Made by a program: the position numbers and the translations under genes. A DNA stretch of 64,000 bases from assembly GCA_023630585.1 (NCBI GenBank), contig CM042540.1, forward strand, positions 9,163,074 through 9,227,073. The letters run 5' to 3'. Origin of the DNA: Cranoglanis bouderius. Taxonomy: Eukaryota; Chordata; Actinopteri; Siluriformes; Cranoglanididae. Of the stretch, positions 31,335 to 46,559 are shown piece after piece. The notes beneath the pieces are model-generated. The model saw only the letters and a program-made list of their open reading frames with translations, was not told the origin of the DNA and made no database searches. The first letter of the stretch is position 1; each line of letters opens with the position of its first letter.

Positions 31335-31854
31335 TAGTACTGTAGAGCAAAGATGCCTTCAAAATAATGAAAATAAATGTTTATACATTAAAAAAAAAAA
31401 ACCCATAAAGAGCAGTAAACAGTAGTAAATGAAACAAAGTCAATATTTGATGTGACAATAAATAAATAAATAAATAAAAATAGTAGTCTCTGGTACAGTT
31501 TGTGCAGTTTTATAAGGAAATGAGCTGGTAAGTTTTATTGAGCATCTTGCAGAACCAGCCACAGTTCTTCTGGAAACTTTGCCTTTCGCACTTGCTTCTT
31601 ATTTTTGCAGCAAAACCCAGCAGCCTTCATTGTGTTTTTTGTCTGAAAAGTGGTCTCTTACATAATATGCTGCTTTCTTTAATGACATAAAAACATTTTT
31701 CTGTAACATTTAATTTTGTGCTAGAAAACTAATGTTTGGGAATCCAAAATGTTTTTTTGTACTGACTCGATAATGTAGAAGTCATAAAATACAAAATCTA
31801 TAACAAAGTTTGTACTAAAAAAAAAGGGGTACCTAAAACTTTTGCACAGTACTG
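31335..31854. mobile_element. Tc1/mariner-type MITE
   Basis: Degenerate terminal inverted repeats TAGTACTGTAGAGCAAAG and CTTTTGCACAGTACTG, with TA at both borders (31333-31334 and 31855-31856). The interior is AT-rich with no transposase. A second, partial copy lies at 43460-43690. Confidence 0.7.
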
Positions 31855-31857
31855 TAT

Positions 31858-32690
31858 ATGCATGTTATATAATCCAGTCCAAATTTACATACTGTATACT
31901 GTATATGTGTGCGGGGAGCGAGGTATAGGGCCAATGGTTCTAGTATCTACGTCCTCATTAGCACGTTTAGATTCGAAGCATGTGCATGAAAACTGCCTCG
32001 CTACGTGAATTAATCCGTTCAAAAAACAGTACAGTATTTTATTGCAAAGTTAAATTTGCCTTCCAGGTTATTCCAATTTATGTTCCAACTGATTTGCTGC
32101 AATACCCCCTCACCCCACTCCCATGAGGCATGTACAGAGGGCTGGAGTAACATTTTGTCATTTGTAACAATTCTGTAATTTTTTTTTGCAGCCTGAGATC
32201 TAATTGGAACTGAAACTCCTCCAAAATCATGGTAAGAGTATCACCACCTTCCAAATTGCACTTTAATCCCAGCATATATCTAAATATTTTTAGACAATGT
32301 TTTGAGCAGCGAGTGAATTATTTAATCCAAGGTTACATTAGCAAAATGTCAGATTGATGGAATTACATCAAAGGTTGTCTCAATGAATGTTCACTAATAT
32401 AAGTATTACACTGCACTGTAATTACAATTTATTTCATTACAATGTATATGTAATATGCAATATTACATATATGCAGAGAAGCAATACTGCTCAGAGTTGC
32501 ACACTGAAAAGACAGCAAAACATAATAAAGAACATATATAATAGAGCTGTTTGTGTAGACAAATTGATTGAAGAAACACAGGAAACAGGTGACAATTATC
32601 CATAAATTCCATTTAATACTATGACTGTTATAGTGAGACTGCAAAAAGGGTGACAAACTTATTCGTGATATTTTATTAATGAATCAATTA
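31858..32690. other. Spacer with OR-unit remnant
   Basis: 32040-32270 resembles 62780-62980. 32270-32440 resembles 9150-9240 plus 10080-10140 (TTTTGAGACAATGTTTTGAG-type sequence). 32480-32640 resembles the region near 10490-10720. It is a diverged OR 3' spacer belonging to the OR4 pseudogene unit. No gene is present. Confidence 0.5.
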
Positions 32691-32703
32691 CTTTCAGTAG
32701 TAG

Positions 32704-32873
32704 TTATAACTCATATATAAATGGTTCACAGGCATCCACTTTACATGAAGGTGCTCTTTCACAGGTTATTAACATTTATAACTCATGTATAAATGGTTCA
32801 CAGGCATCCACTTTACATTAAGGTGCATTTTCACAGGTTACTAACGTTTATAGCTCATAAATAAATGGTTCTC
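32704..32873. repeat. 72-bp tandem repeat, about 2.4 copies
   Basis: Units start at 32704, 32776 and 32848 (TTATAACTCATATATAAATG and variants). Each unit carries the motif CACTTTACATTAAGGT or a close form, whose exact reverse complement stands at 35481-35496 on the far side of the zinc-finger cassette. Confidence 0.85.
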
Positions 32874-33198
32874 CGAAATCCTGTACGGAATGCACAATAC
32901 ACTTTTTTAATGCAACTGCTAAAAAACTGCTGACATTTATAATAACAAATTGCACATTCATAAAATAACCACAAAAAAATAAAGAAAAAAATTCAAAGGT
33001 GGCAATAGGCTACATAACATTTGTTTGTGCATCATTAAAACAGCAGTGCTTAAAATGTACAATTGTTAAATTGGCCACATAAGTAACCAGCCACAATATG
33101 GTTTTGTAATGCAACAGTTAACAACAATGTGCTGGCATTTCAGGTAACAAATTGCAATTCGTATAGTATGAACCTGAACATCAGTGCCTGTAGCAAAA

Positions 33199-33507
33199 TT
33201 ACAGCATTAAATTAAATTTGTTTTTCAGTCCTAGAGCTTTAGGGAAGAACTTTTCAGAATTCATCTGCATAAGGACTTCCTGAATACATTCATAGTAGTA
33301 TTTGAGCTCTTTTGGGTATGCCAAATTAAGCACATAGATTTCACCCAGCATCACTACAACAGATCTGATGTGCTTGAGAATTATGACCACATCAACAACA
33401 ATTCCCATGTCCTCAAAGTGTCCAAGATCTCCTCCTTCCTTTCTAATGACACAAATGGCCATGGTGGTGTTTGCCAGGTCTTTCAAGAAGTCATCTCTTT
33501 GAATGCC
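33199..33507 (-). pseudogene. Terminal exon of a repeated teleost gene family
   Basis: An open frame of about 100 codons ends at TAA (33199) and extends back to a splice-acceptor-like site (TATTTGAATATAG, then G at 33507). The protein has DLANTTMAICVIRKEGGDLG, EDMGIVVDVVIILK, IYVLNLAYPKELKYYYECIQ and KALGLKNKFNL. I know this as the C-terminus of uncharacterised multi-copy fish proteins that often begin with C2H2 fingers. Function is unknown. It may be a relic, because the central exons are not seen in full. Confidence 0.6.
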
Positions 33508-34199
33508 CTATATTCAAATAAAAAGAAAGATAATAAGAATTTATGAGACATTGTTTTTTGATTGGTAACTGATTAACGATTTTAAATTGAAGCTATACAC
33601 CATTATTTTATTGTGGTTCCCATTTATTTGCTTAAAAAAATCTAATTATTAATTTTTTTTGGAATGAGGTGTCTTGAACAAAGAGATCTCACAAGGAAAG
33701 ATCTCCCCAAGGGATGCAATTCTTGTTACAGATGAAAGGGTCCTCTGCAGACTGGGCTGCACTGCTCAAAGAGCAGTGAGGGTCAAACAGTATCTCTTTT
33801 GGCATTATTCTTTAGCATATGAGTATATGAACCTTGTAAATTTTGTAAAGCTGTTTGTGTCCATACAATGAAGAGTAATGGGGACCAAAATTTGACACTC
33901 CATAAAAGATATAAAGGCATGGCCAGTGTAATCCAGTTGACTCATGTGGTTTAGTCCAAGACTTCTTAGGTGATTCATTTCCATTGTTTTTTTTTTATCA
34001 CACCCAAAGGAATCAAATCAACTAATTAGACTTGTATTAAACCACATGAGTCACATACACTGACAATGCCGTTAAATCTTTTGGAGCAACAAAATGTTGT
34101 TCACCATTCACCTTCAGTGTATGGAAACAAATCTCAGACAACTTTTGGGTGGACTATTGATTTAAGATGCACGGTTCAAACAAACTCACCATGTACTCC

Positions 34200-34282
34200 T
34201 TTACTAGGCATCCCTCATCCTCACCAAGGCAGATGCAAAGAGCTCTGAGGATATCTTCTGTCTTTAGATGGACATCAATTTT
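34200..34282 (-). pseudogene. Internal exon of the same family (candidate)
   Basis: 83 bases between an acceptor-like TATTTACAG and a donor-like GGTGAGTTTG. It encodes KIDVHLKTEDILRALCICLG, then EDEGCLVKEYM. The KTEDILRALCICLGED phrase is typical of the region preceding the terminal exon in the family. Confidence 0.55.
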
Positions 34283-34389
34283 CTGTAAATATTACAAATT
34301 TGAATATTACTTTATGTTTAAGCATACAATCCATACACAGTGCTGGCATAAGGAAAATTTAAATGACTCCCTAAATATCAACTCAAGAT

Positions 34390-34517
34390 ATCTAGGGCAG
34401 CCTGGATGAATACATTTGAAGCAATCCCCAAAGTGGCCATGCTTAAGTTTCAAGTGTTTGAGAACTTCAGGCTGCCTTCTCACTTGAATGCCACAATCTT
34501 TACACTGATAGATTGAA
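34390..34517 (-). pseudogene. C2H2 zinc-finger exon of the same family (candidate)
   Basis: It starts after an acceptor-like TGTTTGTCAG. The protein reads IYQCKDCGIQVRRQPEVLKH, then LKLKHGHFG, a C2H2 finger (CX2CX12HX4H). It is followed by the beginning of a second finger, FKCIHPGCPRYL, that is cut short. The 3' end of the exon is uncertain. A nucleic-acid or protein-binding role is only inferred from the finger. Confidence 0.55.
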
Positions 34518-34540
34518 CTGACAAACACATAAGATGACAA

Positions 34541-35639
34541 AAAAAATGTTGCGAATTAATAGATGGTACACAGCCAAAAATGAGCATCCATATCTTACTT
34601 AAATGTAAATAAGCTGCTCTGGAAGTTATCACAAGTGTGGGGGAAAAAACCCAGAACTATTGCTTTTTAACATTTGTCAGCATAGTTGTAAAGTTTCTTA
34701 ACAAAAGCTTAGGATCCACCAAAATGTCCCTGTTCTGCCCTAAGATAAAGAAAGAACGCAGCAAGTGAGCACACACACTGATTATTATTGTTAGTTTAAG
34801 ATATACTCACATACCACACCATTAAAGCTAGTGAAAAGAGGGGATGTTTTTGTAGTAGATATTTTCATCAATGCACAGCACGTTAATTACAGGATCACTA
34901 TTGTGAGCTTGTTGTGTCTCTGAAAAGATTCATAAATCCCTACACTATATTGTGATCAGATAGGAATAAAACTGGAAATTTGTCACATAGTAAAAAAAAA
35001 TAAAAAATACTACAGTGGACAAACACAGTTGTTGACTGACAAAGTACATGGAGGCACAATCTCTCCCACATGCTTCATATGCATGCATACTCGCAACACA
35101 AGTCTTATTTTTTCGGTAACATGTAAACCATAACATTTGCTAGCATACGAGCAACTTCACATGCACTGTTTATCTATACTACAAAAAACTCCGTAACCTA
35201 CAATGTGACTGCTTTAACATTTAGCATATTATATTATGCGTCAGCACTACTACTTTCTTAAATCAATCAACAGACTGTTTACTATAATGAATGGTACTGC
35301 ATAATATGAAATACATCTTACTTACTGTGCAAATCGTCAGAATGATGAAACTCCGGGACCAGAATGAAAACGTCTTCAGTTCACACTGCGTGGTACTGGA
35401 AATTCCTTCTGGTGCCAAGGAAACTTGTGAATGCTTTAATACTCATTAATAAACACCTTCATAAATGCTTTACAAATGGAACCTTAATGTAAAGTGTTAC
35501 CAAAAAATATATTATACTATGTGTAATCGTCCAGCTTTTTGAATACTGTTAGCTGGAAATAAGCATTTTATATATAGACTATGTCCACACCACACAAAAA
35601 AGGGGAGAAGATAACTTCTCTTATTTCTCTAATTAAAAA
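34541..35639. other. Non-coding stretch upstream of the finger exon
   Basis: No coding region is recognised. The right border carries ACCTTAATGTAAAGTG (35481-35496), the inverted partner of the motif in the 72-bp repeats. It may include the first exon or promoter of the cassette, but I cannot show it. Confidence 0.4.
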
Positions 35640-35966
35640 ATCCTTCTGTTCTTAAAGGATTGATCATTAGAGGGAGCAGGCTCTTCAACATGACAGAGAC
35701 TATTTTCAAATTGATATTAGATGTAATTCTAAAGGGAGAGGGAGATTATTATGAGTAGAGGAAGCATTTATCTGTTCATGTGTGTTTAAAATTCACAGGA
35801 TAGCTAAAACAATGCAAGAATAGGAATATAGAATAATAAAAAAACACTCCTATAGAAAAATATAACATCTTATTTTTAATTTTTTTAAATTACATGATTA
35901 AACATTTGAAGCACTGAAATTATTCTTTACAAACTATATTTTGGGTGCAATTTAAAATATTGATAA

Positions 35967-36090
35967 TTGGTGTGCTTATCACGTTTGCCTCGCACCTCCG
36001 GAGTTCCCGCGTCCTCCCTGTGTGTGCAGAGTTTGCATGTTTGCCCCATGCTTCAGACGTTTCCTCACCTAGTCTAAAAACATGCATTGT
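35967..36090 (+). mobile_element. SINE fragment inside OR4
   Basis: TTGCCTCGCACCTCCGGAGT, then GAGTTTGCATGTTTGCCCC and CTAAAAACATGCATTGTAGG, matches the left part of the SINE at 29946. It is cut off where OR coding sequence resumes. Confidence 0.75.
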
Positions 36091-36171
36091 AGGAACCAAT
36101 ATCTAGCAATGATCTTTGGTAAAGTGCATATACTGAACAACACATCAGACATCAGAAGATTTATTAGCTTA

Positions 36172-38290
<2,119 letters not shown>

Positions 38291-38528
38291 TCATGTATTT
38301 TATATGAATAAAATATAGCCCATGTATTTTATATAAATGAAATACATGGGTTTATGGAGACTTTTGTTTGTTGCAAACAAAAGAAGAAAAATTCCATTCC
38401 CTATCAAGATGCATACATAAACTAAGAACATAACTGCTGATACAAGGGCATAGTTGTTAGGATGAAGTCCAGGAAAACCAACAATGAAAAGGTCCTTCAC
38501 AAAGGTCACGTTTCTGCCTGATATTATT

Positions 38529-39390
38529 GGATGTCCGTAAAGAGAAAATTTCATATTTTAATGCAGATATGTACCAGCATCATAAAAAATGATGTGCAAT
38601 GTGTATATGAATGAAATTGCCTCATAAATTAAATGGATATAAAGTAAAAAAAAAATAAATTAAAATTGTTTAAATATAATTAAGTTTGCTTTTAGATAGA
38701 TTGTTATATATTAGCTACAGTTTTCAATTTAAATGGGAATTATATTAATACCAAAAGATATTATGACGTTATGCATTCTCTCCATATCTGTATAGAGTGT
38801 GGATACTGAACTAACCCTAGTATATTGAGAAATGTCTGTGCTCCAGGGCAATTTATTTAGTAACCCACAACATACATGTCACATGACTAGCAAGAAAAAT
38901 GAGCTCCTGTAATGTAATGTAAGCTCCTGAGACATGTGTTTACTTTCTGGTTAGTTCCCCAGCTGTGGGTAACCAGGATTATATATTTATTTAAATTAGT
39001 TCTTCCACCCTCCTGCCATATCTGTTAGTGATTATACACCACATGTAATTATGCATCATTTTCTGTTCCTACCCATCTTTGTGCTGTTTTGTGTGTTTCT
39101 ATGACTTCTCTCACTCTCATCACCACAGTTAGTTAATCTAGCTCAGGCTAAATGCTTAGCATTTGTCACTGCTTGAAGGTTTACAATTAAAATAGCTGTG
39201 CAGAGAGAACAAATGCTTCCAAGTTATGCTTCCTGACTCGAGCGGACAAGCTCGCTGTGTTAATTGACATGCCTCTAGTAAAAAACAGAATATTGACAAA
39301 ATGGTGAAGATGATGACTAGTCTTTTCTTTATCAATTAAATTAGAGTATTAATGAAGCATAACAGAAAACCACTGGACTGTGATCCTGTA
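38529..39390 (-). promoter_or_regulatory. Conserved OR 5' flank, copy 4 (pseudogene)
   Basis: It is recognisably the OR flank (TAAAGAGAAAATTTCA near 38538, and CTCCAGGGCAATTTATTTA at 38841-38859) but more diverged than copies 1-3. About 38940-39240 is an extra segment. Similarity resumes at about 39300 (ATGATGACTAGTC, AATTAAATTAGAG). Confidence 0.4.
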
Positions 39391-39674
39391 CTAAATTCTA
39401 AAACCCAAGATTATTGACTCCTCAAGCTGTTAAACACCCCAATAGCTGGTAGTGATATTATTAAACTATAGATTATACTGTAGCTCTATCAAAAATGACA
39501 CTATTATGGTTGAGAAGTGCATTATATCATCAATGGCATAATAAGAATGATGTGGGGCAAACTATTTACACACACTTTATGGAAAAATGGCAGCTACATT
39601 AGTGACTAGTATTTTTTGTTTGTTTAATTTTCTTTCCAGTTCAAAATGCTGGGGAAAGCAGGGCACAACCAAAC
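39391..39674. other. Unrecognised spacer
   Basis: No gene or known repeat is visible. Confidence 0.5.
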
Positions 39675-40112
39675 TGTCATGTAAAGCAGGGTGAGGATGG
39701 ATGCAATTGCAGTAAAAAGCTTTATTTGAGAGGCAGGCAAATCCAAAAACGATAAGCAAAGGCAGAATCCAAAAACAGGCGTGCGTCAGGCAATGTACAA
39801 ACAACATAAACTAGGTTAGGCAAAGATTAAAATGAGAAACTAGGAACAGAATCAAAAACCAGGAAACATGAACAAAGAACAGAACAGCTCTTTAGAGTAC
39901 TGGCAGAACACAGAAACTACTTCACTTGGACAAAGACATATGGGGGTTTAAATATACAAACTAATCAAAAAGGGGAAACAGAAACAGCTGTGAATGAACA
40001 GGACACACGAGAGAAACAACCAATAAGAAGACGAGGGTAGAGACAGAACATAAACCAAAACAAAACACACGTTTTACGTGTTGTAATTCTACAGAAAATG
40101 AGGAGAAATGCA
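39675..40112 (-). mobile_element. LTR-like insertion related to 23611 and 42755
   Basis: It begins TGTCATG and ends near TGTTACA. It has a TTTATT block near its left end (AATAAA on the minus strand) and the shared phrases AAAACAGGCGTGCGTCAGGC and AACCAAAACAAAACACACG. The flanking duplication is not clear. Confidence 0.5.
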
Positions 40113-40229
40113 GTGTTACAACTTACCCAGTGGGTAAGATTAATTGTAATAGACAGAGGGTTAGTTGCAACACTTGCTAGAAATCTGATAATTTTGTGCC
40201 AACAAACTTAATTCAATACAACAATCTCT

Positions 40230-42340
40230 CTTGGAAGCTGTTCAGTCGAGTACGACTCTCAGCCACTCTTTAGATCAATGTTCTCCATGTATTCCGCTCT
40301 CTCAAGGCTTCTTTCAATTCTACTATGTTCAGTCCAGTATCTTTCTTGATGGTATCTAGCCAGCGAGTTCTTGGGCGGCCTCTTCCTCTTTTGCCACCGA
40401 CCATTCCAAGAATGATGGCCTTCTCAAGTGACTTGCTTCTCATGAAACGACCAAAGTAGGAGAGCTTTTGCTTTGTTATCTTGGCCTACAGTGAGATTTT
40501 AGGTTTGATCCGTCCCAGAACTGCTTGGTTTGTTATTCTGGCTGTCCACAAAATGCGTAGCAGATGTCTCCAGCCCCACAGTTCAAATGCATCGATCTTT
40601 CACTTGTCTGTTTTTTTCAGTGCCCAGGTTTCGCAGCTATATGTCGCTATTGGAAAAACTATCGCACTGACCAATCTGCATTTTGGTTGCCAGGCTGATG
40701 TCTTTGTTCTTCCAGATGTTGTTCATACTGACCAGTGAATTTCTTCCAAGTGCCAGCCATCTCTAGATGTCAAGGGTGCAGTCGCCATCGCAACCAATTT
40801 TGGAACCAAGAAAAATGAAATCTTCAACCACTTTAATGTCTTCATTGTTGATCTTGATATTAATGTTAGCATTTTTTGCTGTTGTCATGATCTTTGTCTT
40901 CTTAATGTCCATGCGCAGTCCAACCTTCTCACTTTCTTCTGTGTACATGTTAAAAGCTGCTGGAGACAGGATGCATCCTTGGCGTGTACCCTTTCTGATC
41001 TTGAAACAGTCCGTGTCTCCGTATGGTGTTCCGACTGTAGCTTCTTGATCTTGATAGAGTGATCTTATGAGTTTGGTCAGGTGTGGTGGTGTGCCCATTT
41101 CCTTCAGGCAGATCCAGAGCTTGTTGTGCTCAGTTACATCAAACACCTTCGATTAATTGATGAAACATATGTAGAGATCTTTCGGATACTCCCTGTTTTT
41201 TTCCATTATGCATCGAAGGTTGGCAATGTGATCACGAGTGCCTCTGCCTTTCCTGAAGTCTCCTTGCATATCTGGCATTTCCCTATCAACGGTTGTACTC
41301 AAGCATTGTTCAATAATCTTCAGAAGGATTTTGCTTGTGTGTGGTTTCAGGGCTATGGTGCCGTAATTCGAGCAATCCTTTGTGTCACCCTTCTTCGGAA
41401 TTGGGATGAATACTGATCTTTTCCATTCTTTCGGCCACTCACACGTGCTCCATATGCTTTGACATAATGCTGTTAATGCTGCTGCTGGTATGGGCTTGAG
41501 CAATTCTGCTGGTATACCATCGATTCCTGGGGCTTTTCGGCTGGCTGATTGCTTCATTGCCTGTACGGCTTCTTCCTCCAGAATATCTGGCTCCAGTTCC
41601 AGTATCTTATTTTCCTCTGCTGGATAGTTCTGATGTTCACTTTCGTAGAACTTCTCGCGTATTGCTCGCTGGTCATGCAATTCCTGGCCATTGCTCCCAT
41701 AAACTGTTGCCTTCCGAGCCTTGAATGTTGACCGTGCCCTCCTCACATGGGTGTAGAGTTCTCACATGTGACCTTTCCTGCTTGCTTCCTCCACCTTCTG
41801 GCACTGTTCATTCCAGTAGTTCTCTTTGTCATTTCTGGCCTCGCTTTGGAATTCTGAATTCAGCCTTCTGAAATCTTCTCTGTTCTCAGTGGCTTTGGCA
41901 TTCCCTCTCTTCTGAGATGCTGATGGTTGAATTTGAAATCCACTGGACTGATTTTGATTGTTTCTTGTATGGGACATGTTCTAAGGCTGTTTCTATAATG
42001 CATGCTTTCACTTCTTCCCACAGTTCATCTGGGCGCCTTTCTTCTATAGTGAGGAGGTTGAATCTGTTCTTTACTTCGACTGCATAGTTGGGGATGATCT
42101 TGTCTGTGTTGAATTTCTTTGCGGCTACTGTTTGTTTGGTGCTGCACAATCTGAGTTTGACTGTGGATAGCAGCAGTTGGTGATCTGATCCGCAGTCAGC
42201 ACCAGGGTATGTCTTCAGAGCCAAGATTGAGCTCTGCCACTTCTTCTGACAAAGCATGTAGTCTATTTGGTTTCTGTGTTCTCAATGTCCAGGTATACAG
42301 CCTCTGTTTGGGTTGTTCAAACCAAGTGTTAGTGATCATT
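40230..42340 (-). mobile_element. RTE-like (BovB-resembling) LINE, degraded
   Basis: The minus strand reads from the endonuclease end (42257-41886), with GADCGSDHQLLLSTVKLRL, the SDH motif of AP endonucleases. The RT start follows (41746-41153) with APGIDGIPAELLKP and WKRSVFIPIPKKGD. The RT core (41146-40763) has GTRQGCILSPAAFNMY, IKKTKIMTTA and EDFIFLGSKIGCDGDC. The catalytic FADD segment is deleted between MYTEESEK and the preceding palm. The C-terminal cysteine/Arg-rich region continues in broken frames to about 40240 (RKRPPKNSLARYHQERYW-like). Confidence 0.8.
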
Positions 42341-42372
42341 AGCTGATGTTCTCAGCAGACTTGAACCAGTTG

Positions 42373-43445
42373 GTGACTTGCATATGTGTTATGGTACCTT
42401 TGATGCAAATATGCAATGGAGGTGTATATTGGGATTTTAGAGAGACATATGCTGCCATCAAGGCAATGTCTTTTCCCAGGAAGTCCATGGTTATTTCAGC
42501 AGGATAATGCCAGGCCTCATTCTGCACGTGCTACAACAGCGTGGCTTCATAGACACAGAGTGCGTGTGCTTGACTGTCCAGATCTGTCTCCTATGGCACA
42601 TCACGAAGAGGAGAATCAAACAATTTTGACCAAGGACTGTTGAGCAGCTGAAGTCTTGTATAAAGCAAATCCACTTGTAAAACTGCAACAGTTAGTATCC
42701 TCAGTTCCCAAACGATTAAAAAGTGTCATTAAAAGGAAGGGCGATGTAACACAGTGTCAGGTAATGTGGGTGATGGAGGCGAAGACAGATGCAAGTGCAC
42801 ATAAAAGTCTGTTTATTAGGAACAGTCGTCAAAATCCAAATCGTGAGGCAAATATCGTGGTCAAAAACAGGCGTGGGTCAGGCGATCGGCAAACAACATG
42901 AAATGGGCTAAACAAGAATCAAAACACGAGGATAGAAACAGGGATCAAAAACCATGAAAACAACACTATGAGCAAAGGCTTGGTAATAGACAGACCGCTA
43001 AAGAAACTGCGGTAATACTTCGCCATCAGACAGAGAAACACAGGGCTTAGATGCACACAGTAATCAAGGTGGTTAACACAAAACACCTGAGACACATTAG
43101 GGAGAACCAATAACAGAACAGGGCTGGACACAGGACATAAACCAAAACAAAACAACACGTGTCAAAAGTAAACAACGTCAATGTCAATGAAGCGTGTGCT
43201 GCTCACGCATCATGGCGCGAGGGGAAACCCATGACAAACAGTAGTAAACATGCCTCTGTCCCAACTTTTTTTTGAGTGAATTGAAGGCATCAAATTATAA
43301 ATTTGTTTATATTTACAAAATACAATTAAGTTGGTCAGTGAAGACATTGAATATCTTTTCTTTGTAATTGTGTCAGTTAGACAAGAGACTTGACAAATCA
43401 CAGATTTTTGTTTTTATTGCACATAAAATAAATGCTGAAATTAAA
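42373..43445 (+). mobile_element. Tc1-like transposon, copy D, split by an LTR
   Basis: It is the same family as copies A-C but on the plus strand. It holds LFQQDNARPHSARATTAWLH (second catalytic Asp) and LQQLVSSVPKRLKSVIKRKG. The terminal inverted repeat (43260-43425) lies after the insertion at 42755-43236. The 5' half of the element is missing, and the Glu segment is damaged. Confidence 0.8.
42755..43236 (-). mobile_element. Solo LTR-like insertion in Tc1
   Basis: 482 bases with termini TGTCAGG...CATGACA (TG...CA with short inverted ends), flanked by ACAG on both sides (42751-42754 and 43238-43241). In copy A the uninterrupted Tc1 sequence reads across this site. TTTATTAG near 42813 gives an AATAAA on the minus strand. 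It is related to the insertions at 23611 and 39675. Confidence 0.7.
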
Positions 43446-43681
43446 TGGTTCTACAATAAAAACCAAAAAATAACAAAACAAAAAAAAAGAGCAGTAAACA
43501 GTAGCAAATGAAACAAAGTCAATATTTGGTCTGACAAAAAAATAAAAATAAAAATAGTAGTGTCCGGTACAATTTGTGCAGTTTTATAAGGAAATTAGCT
43601 GGTAAGTTTTATTGAGCATCTTGCAGAACCAGCCACAGTTCTTCTGGAGACTTTTGCAGCCTTCATTGTGTTTTTTGGTCT

Positions 43682-43685
<4 letters not shown>
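43446..43685. repeat. Partial copy of the 31335 MITE
   Basis: AGAGCAGTAAACAGTAG, then TTTTATAAGGAAATTAGCTG and CAGAACCAGCCACAGTTCTT, match 31400-31670. It ends in a TA tract into which the next solo LTR inserted. Confidence 0.65.

Positions 43686-43729
<44 letters not shown>
43686..43729. repeat. (TA)n microsatellite
   Basis: A TA tract bordering the solo LTR. It continues after it at 45550. Confidence 0.9.
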
Positions 43730-45985
<2,256 letters not shown>

Positions 45986-46545
45986 TGATTTGATGCCCTT
46001 AAAGAGAAATTTTCAGATTTAATGCAGATGCAGTATATATACAAATTAAAATGGTAAATTAAAAAAATGAAAAAAAAATTTTTATTTATATTATTACATT
46101 ACATTTATCTTGATTTTAGATAGATTGTGATATTAAGTATAGATTCCAAAGTAAATGCCAATGATATAAATTACCAAAAGACATCTAAATATTATACATA
46201 CCTTCCATACCTTTTCAAGGTTTTGGTAACTGTCATAGCATGAGGCAGTGTGTCTTTACTCCAGGGCAATTTATTTACCTAACAGTCAGTGTACATGTCA
46301 CATGACTAGCAAGAAATGTAAGTCTGCACAACAGCTCCTGAGATTTATGTAAGAAGCTACATTTTAATGTCTATAATTATAGTAAGAATAACCTCACCAT
46401 GTTTTGTGACACACCTCTAGTGACATTATTTGTTGGACTGTTGCCAAATGACAAAGACAGATATGTAAATTAGAGCATCATGAAAGCATAGCAGAAAACC
46501 ACTGGGCTGATTAACATAGATGTACTAAATTGTAAACCCAAATTG
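45986..46545 (-). promoter_or_regulatory. Orphan OR 5' flank (no gene)
   Basis: CTTAAAGAGAAATTTTCAGA, then the ordered blocks of the OR upstream region, including ACTCCAGGGCAATTTATTTA (46259-46278) and TGTTGGACTGTTGCC. The receptor that should lie to the left is absent, replaced by Tc1-like sequence. Whether it is still active is unknown. Confidence 0.45.
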
Positions 46546-46559
46546 TAAGCCTCTCAGCT

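Noticed and set aside
32704..32873. CRISPR-like array
   Set aside because: The 72-bp units are adjacent, without unique spacers, and the genome is eukaryotic. It is an ordinary tandem repeat.
33674..33871. Plus-strand 65-codon frame in the zinc-finger cassette
   Set aside because: It falls in a predicted intron on the opposite strand and has no recognisable domain.
39577..39807. Minus-strand 76-codon frame at the border of an LTR-like insertion
   Set aside because: It crosses the insertion border, so it cannot be an ancestral gene.
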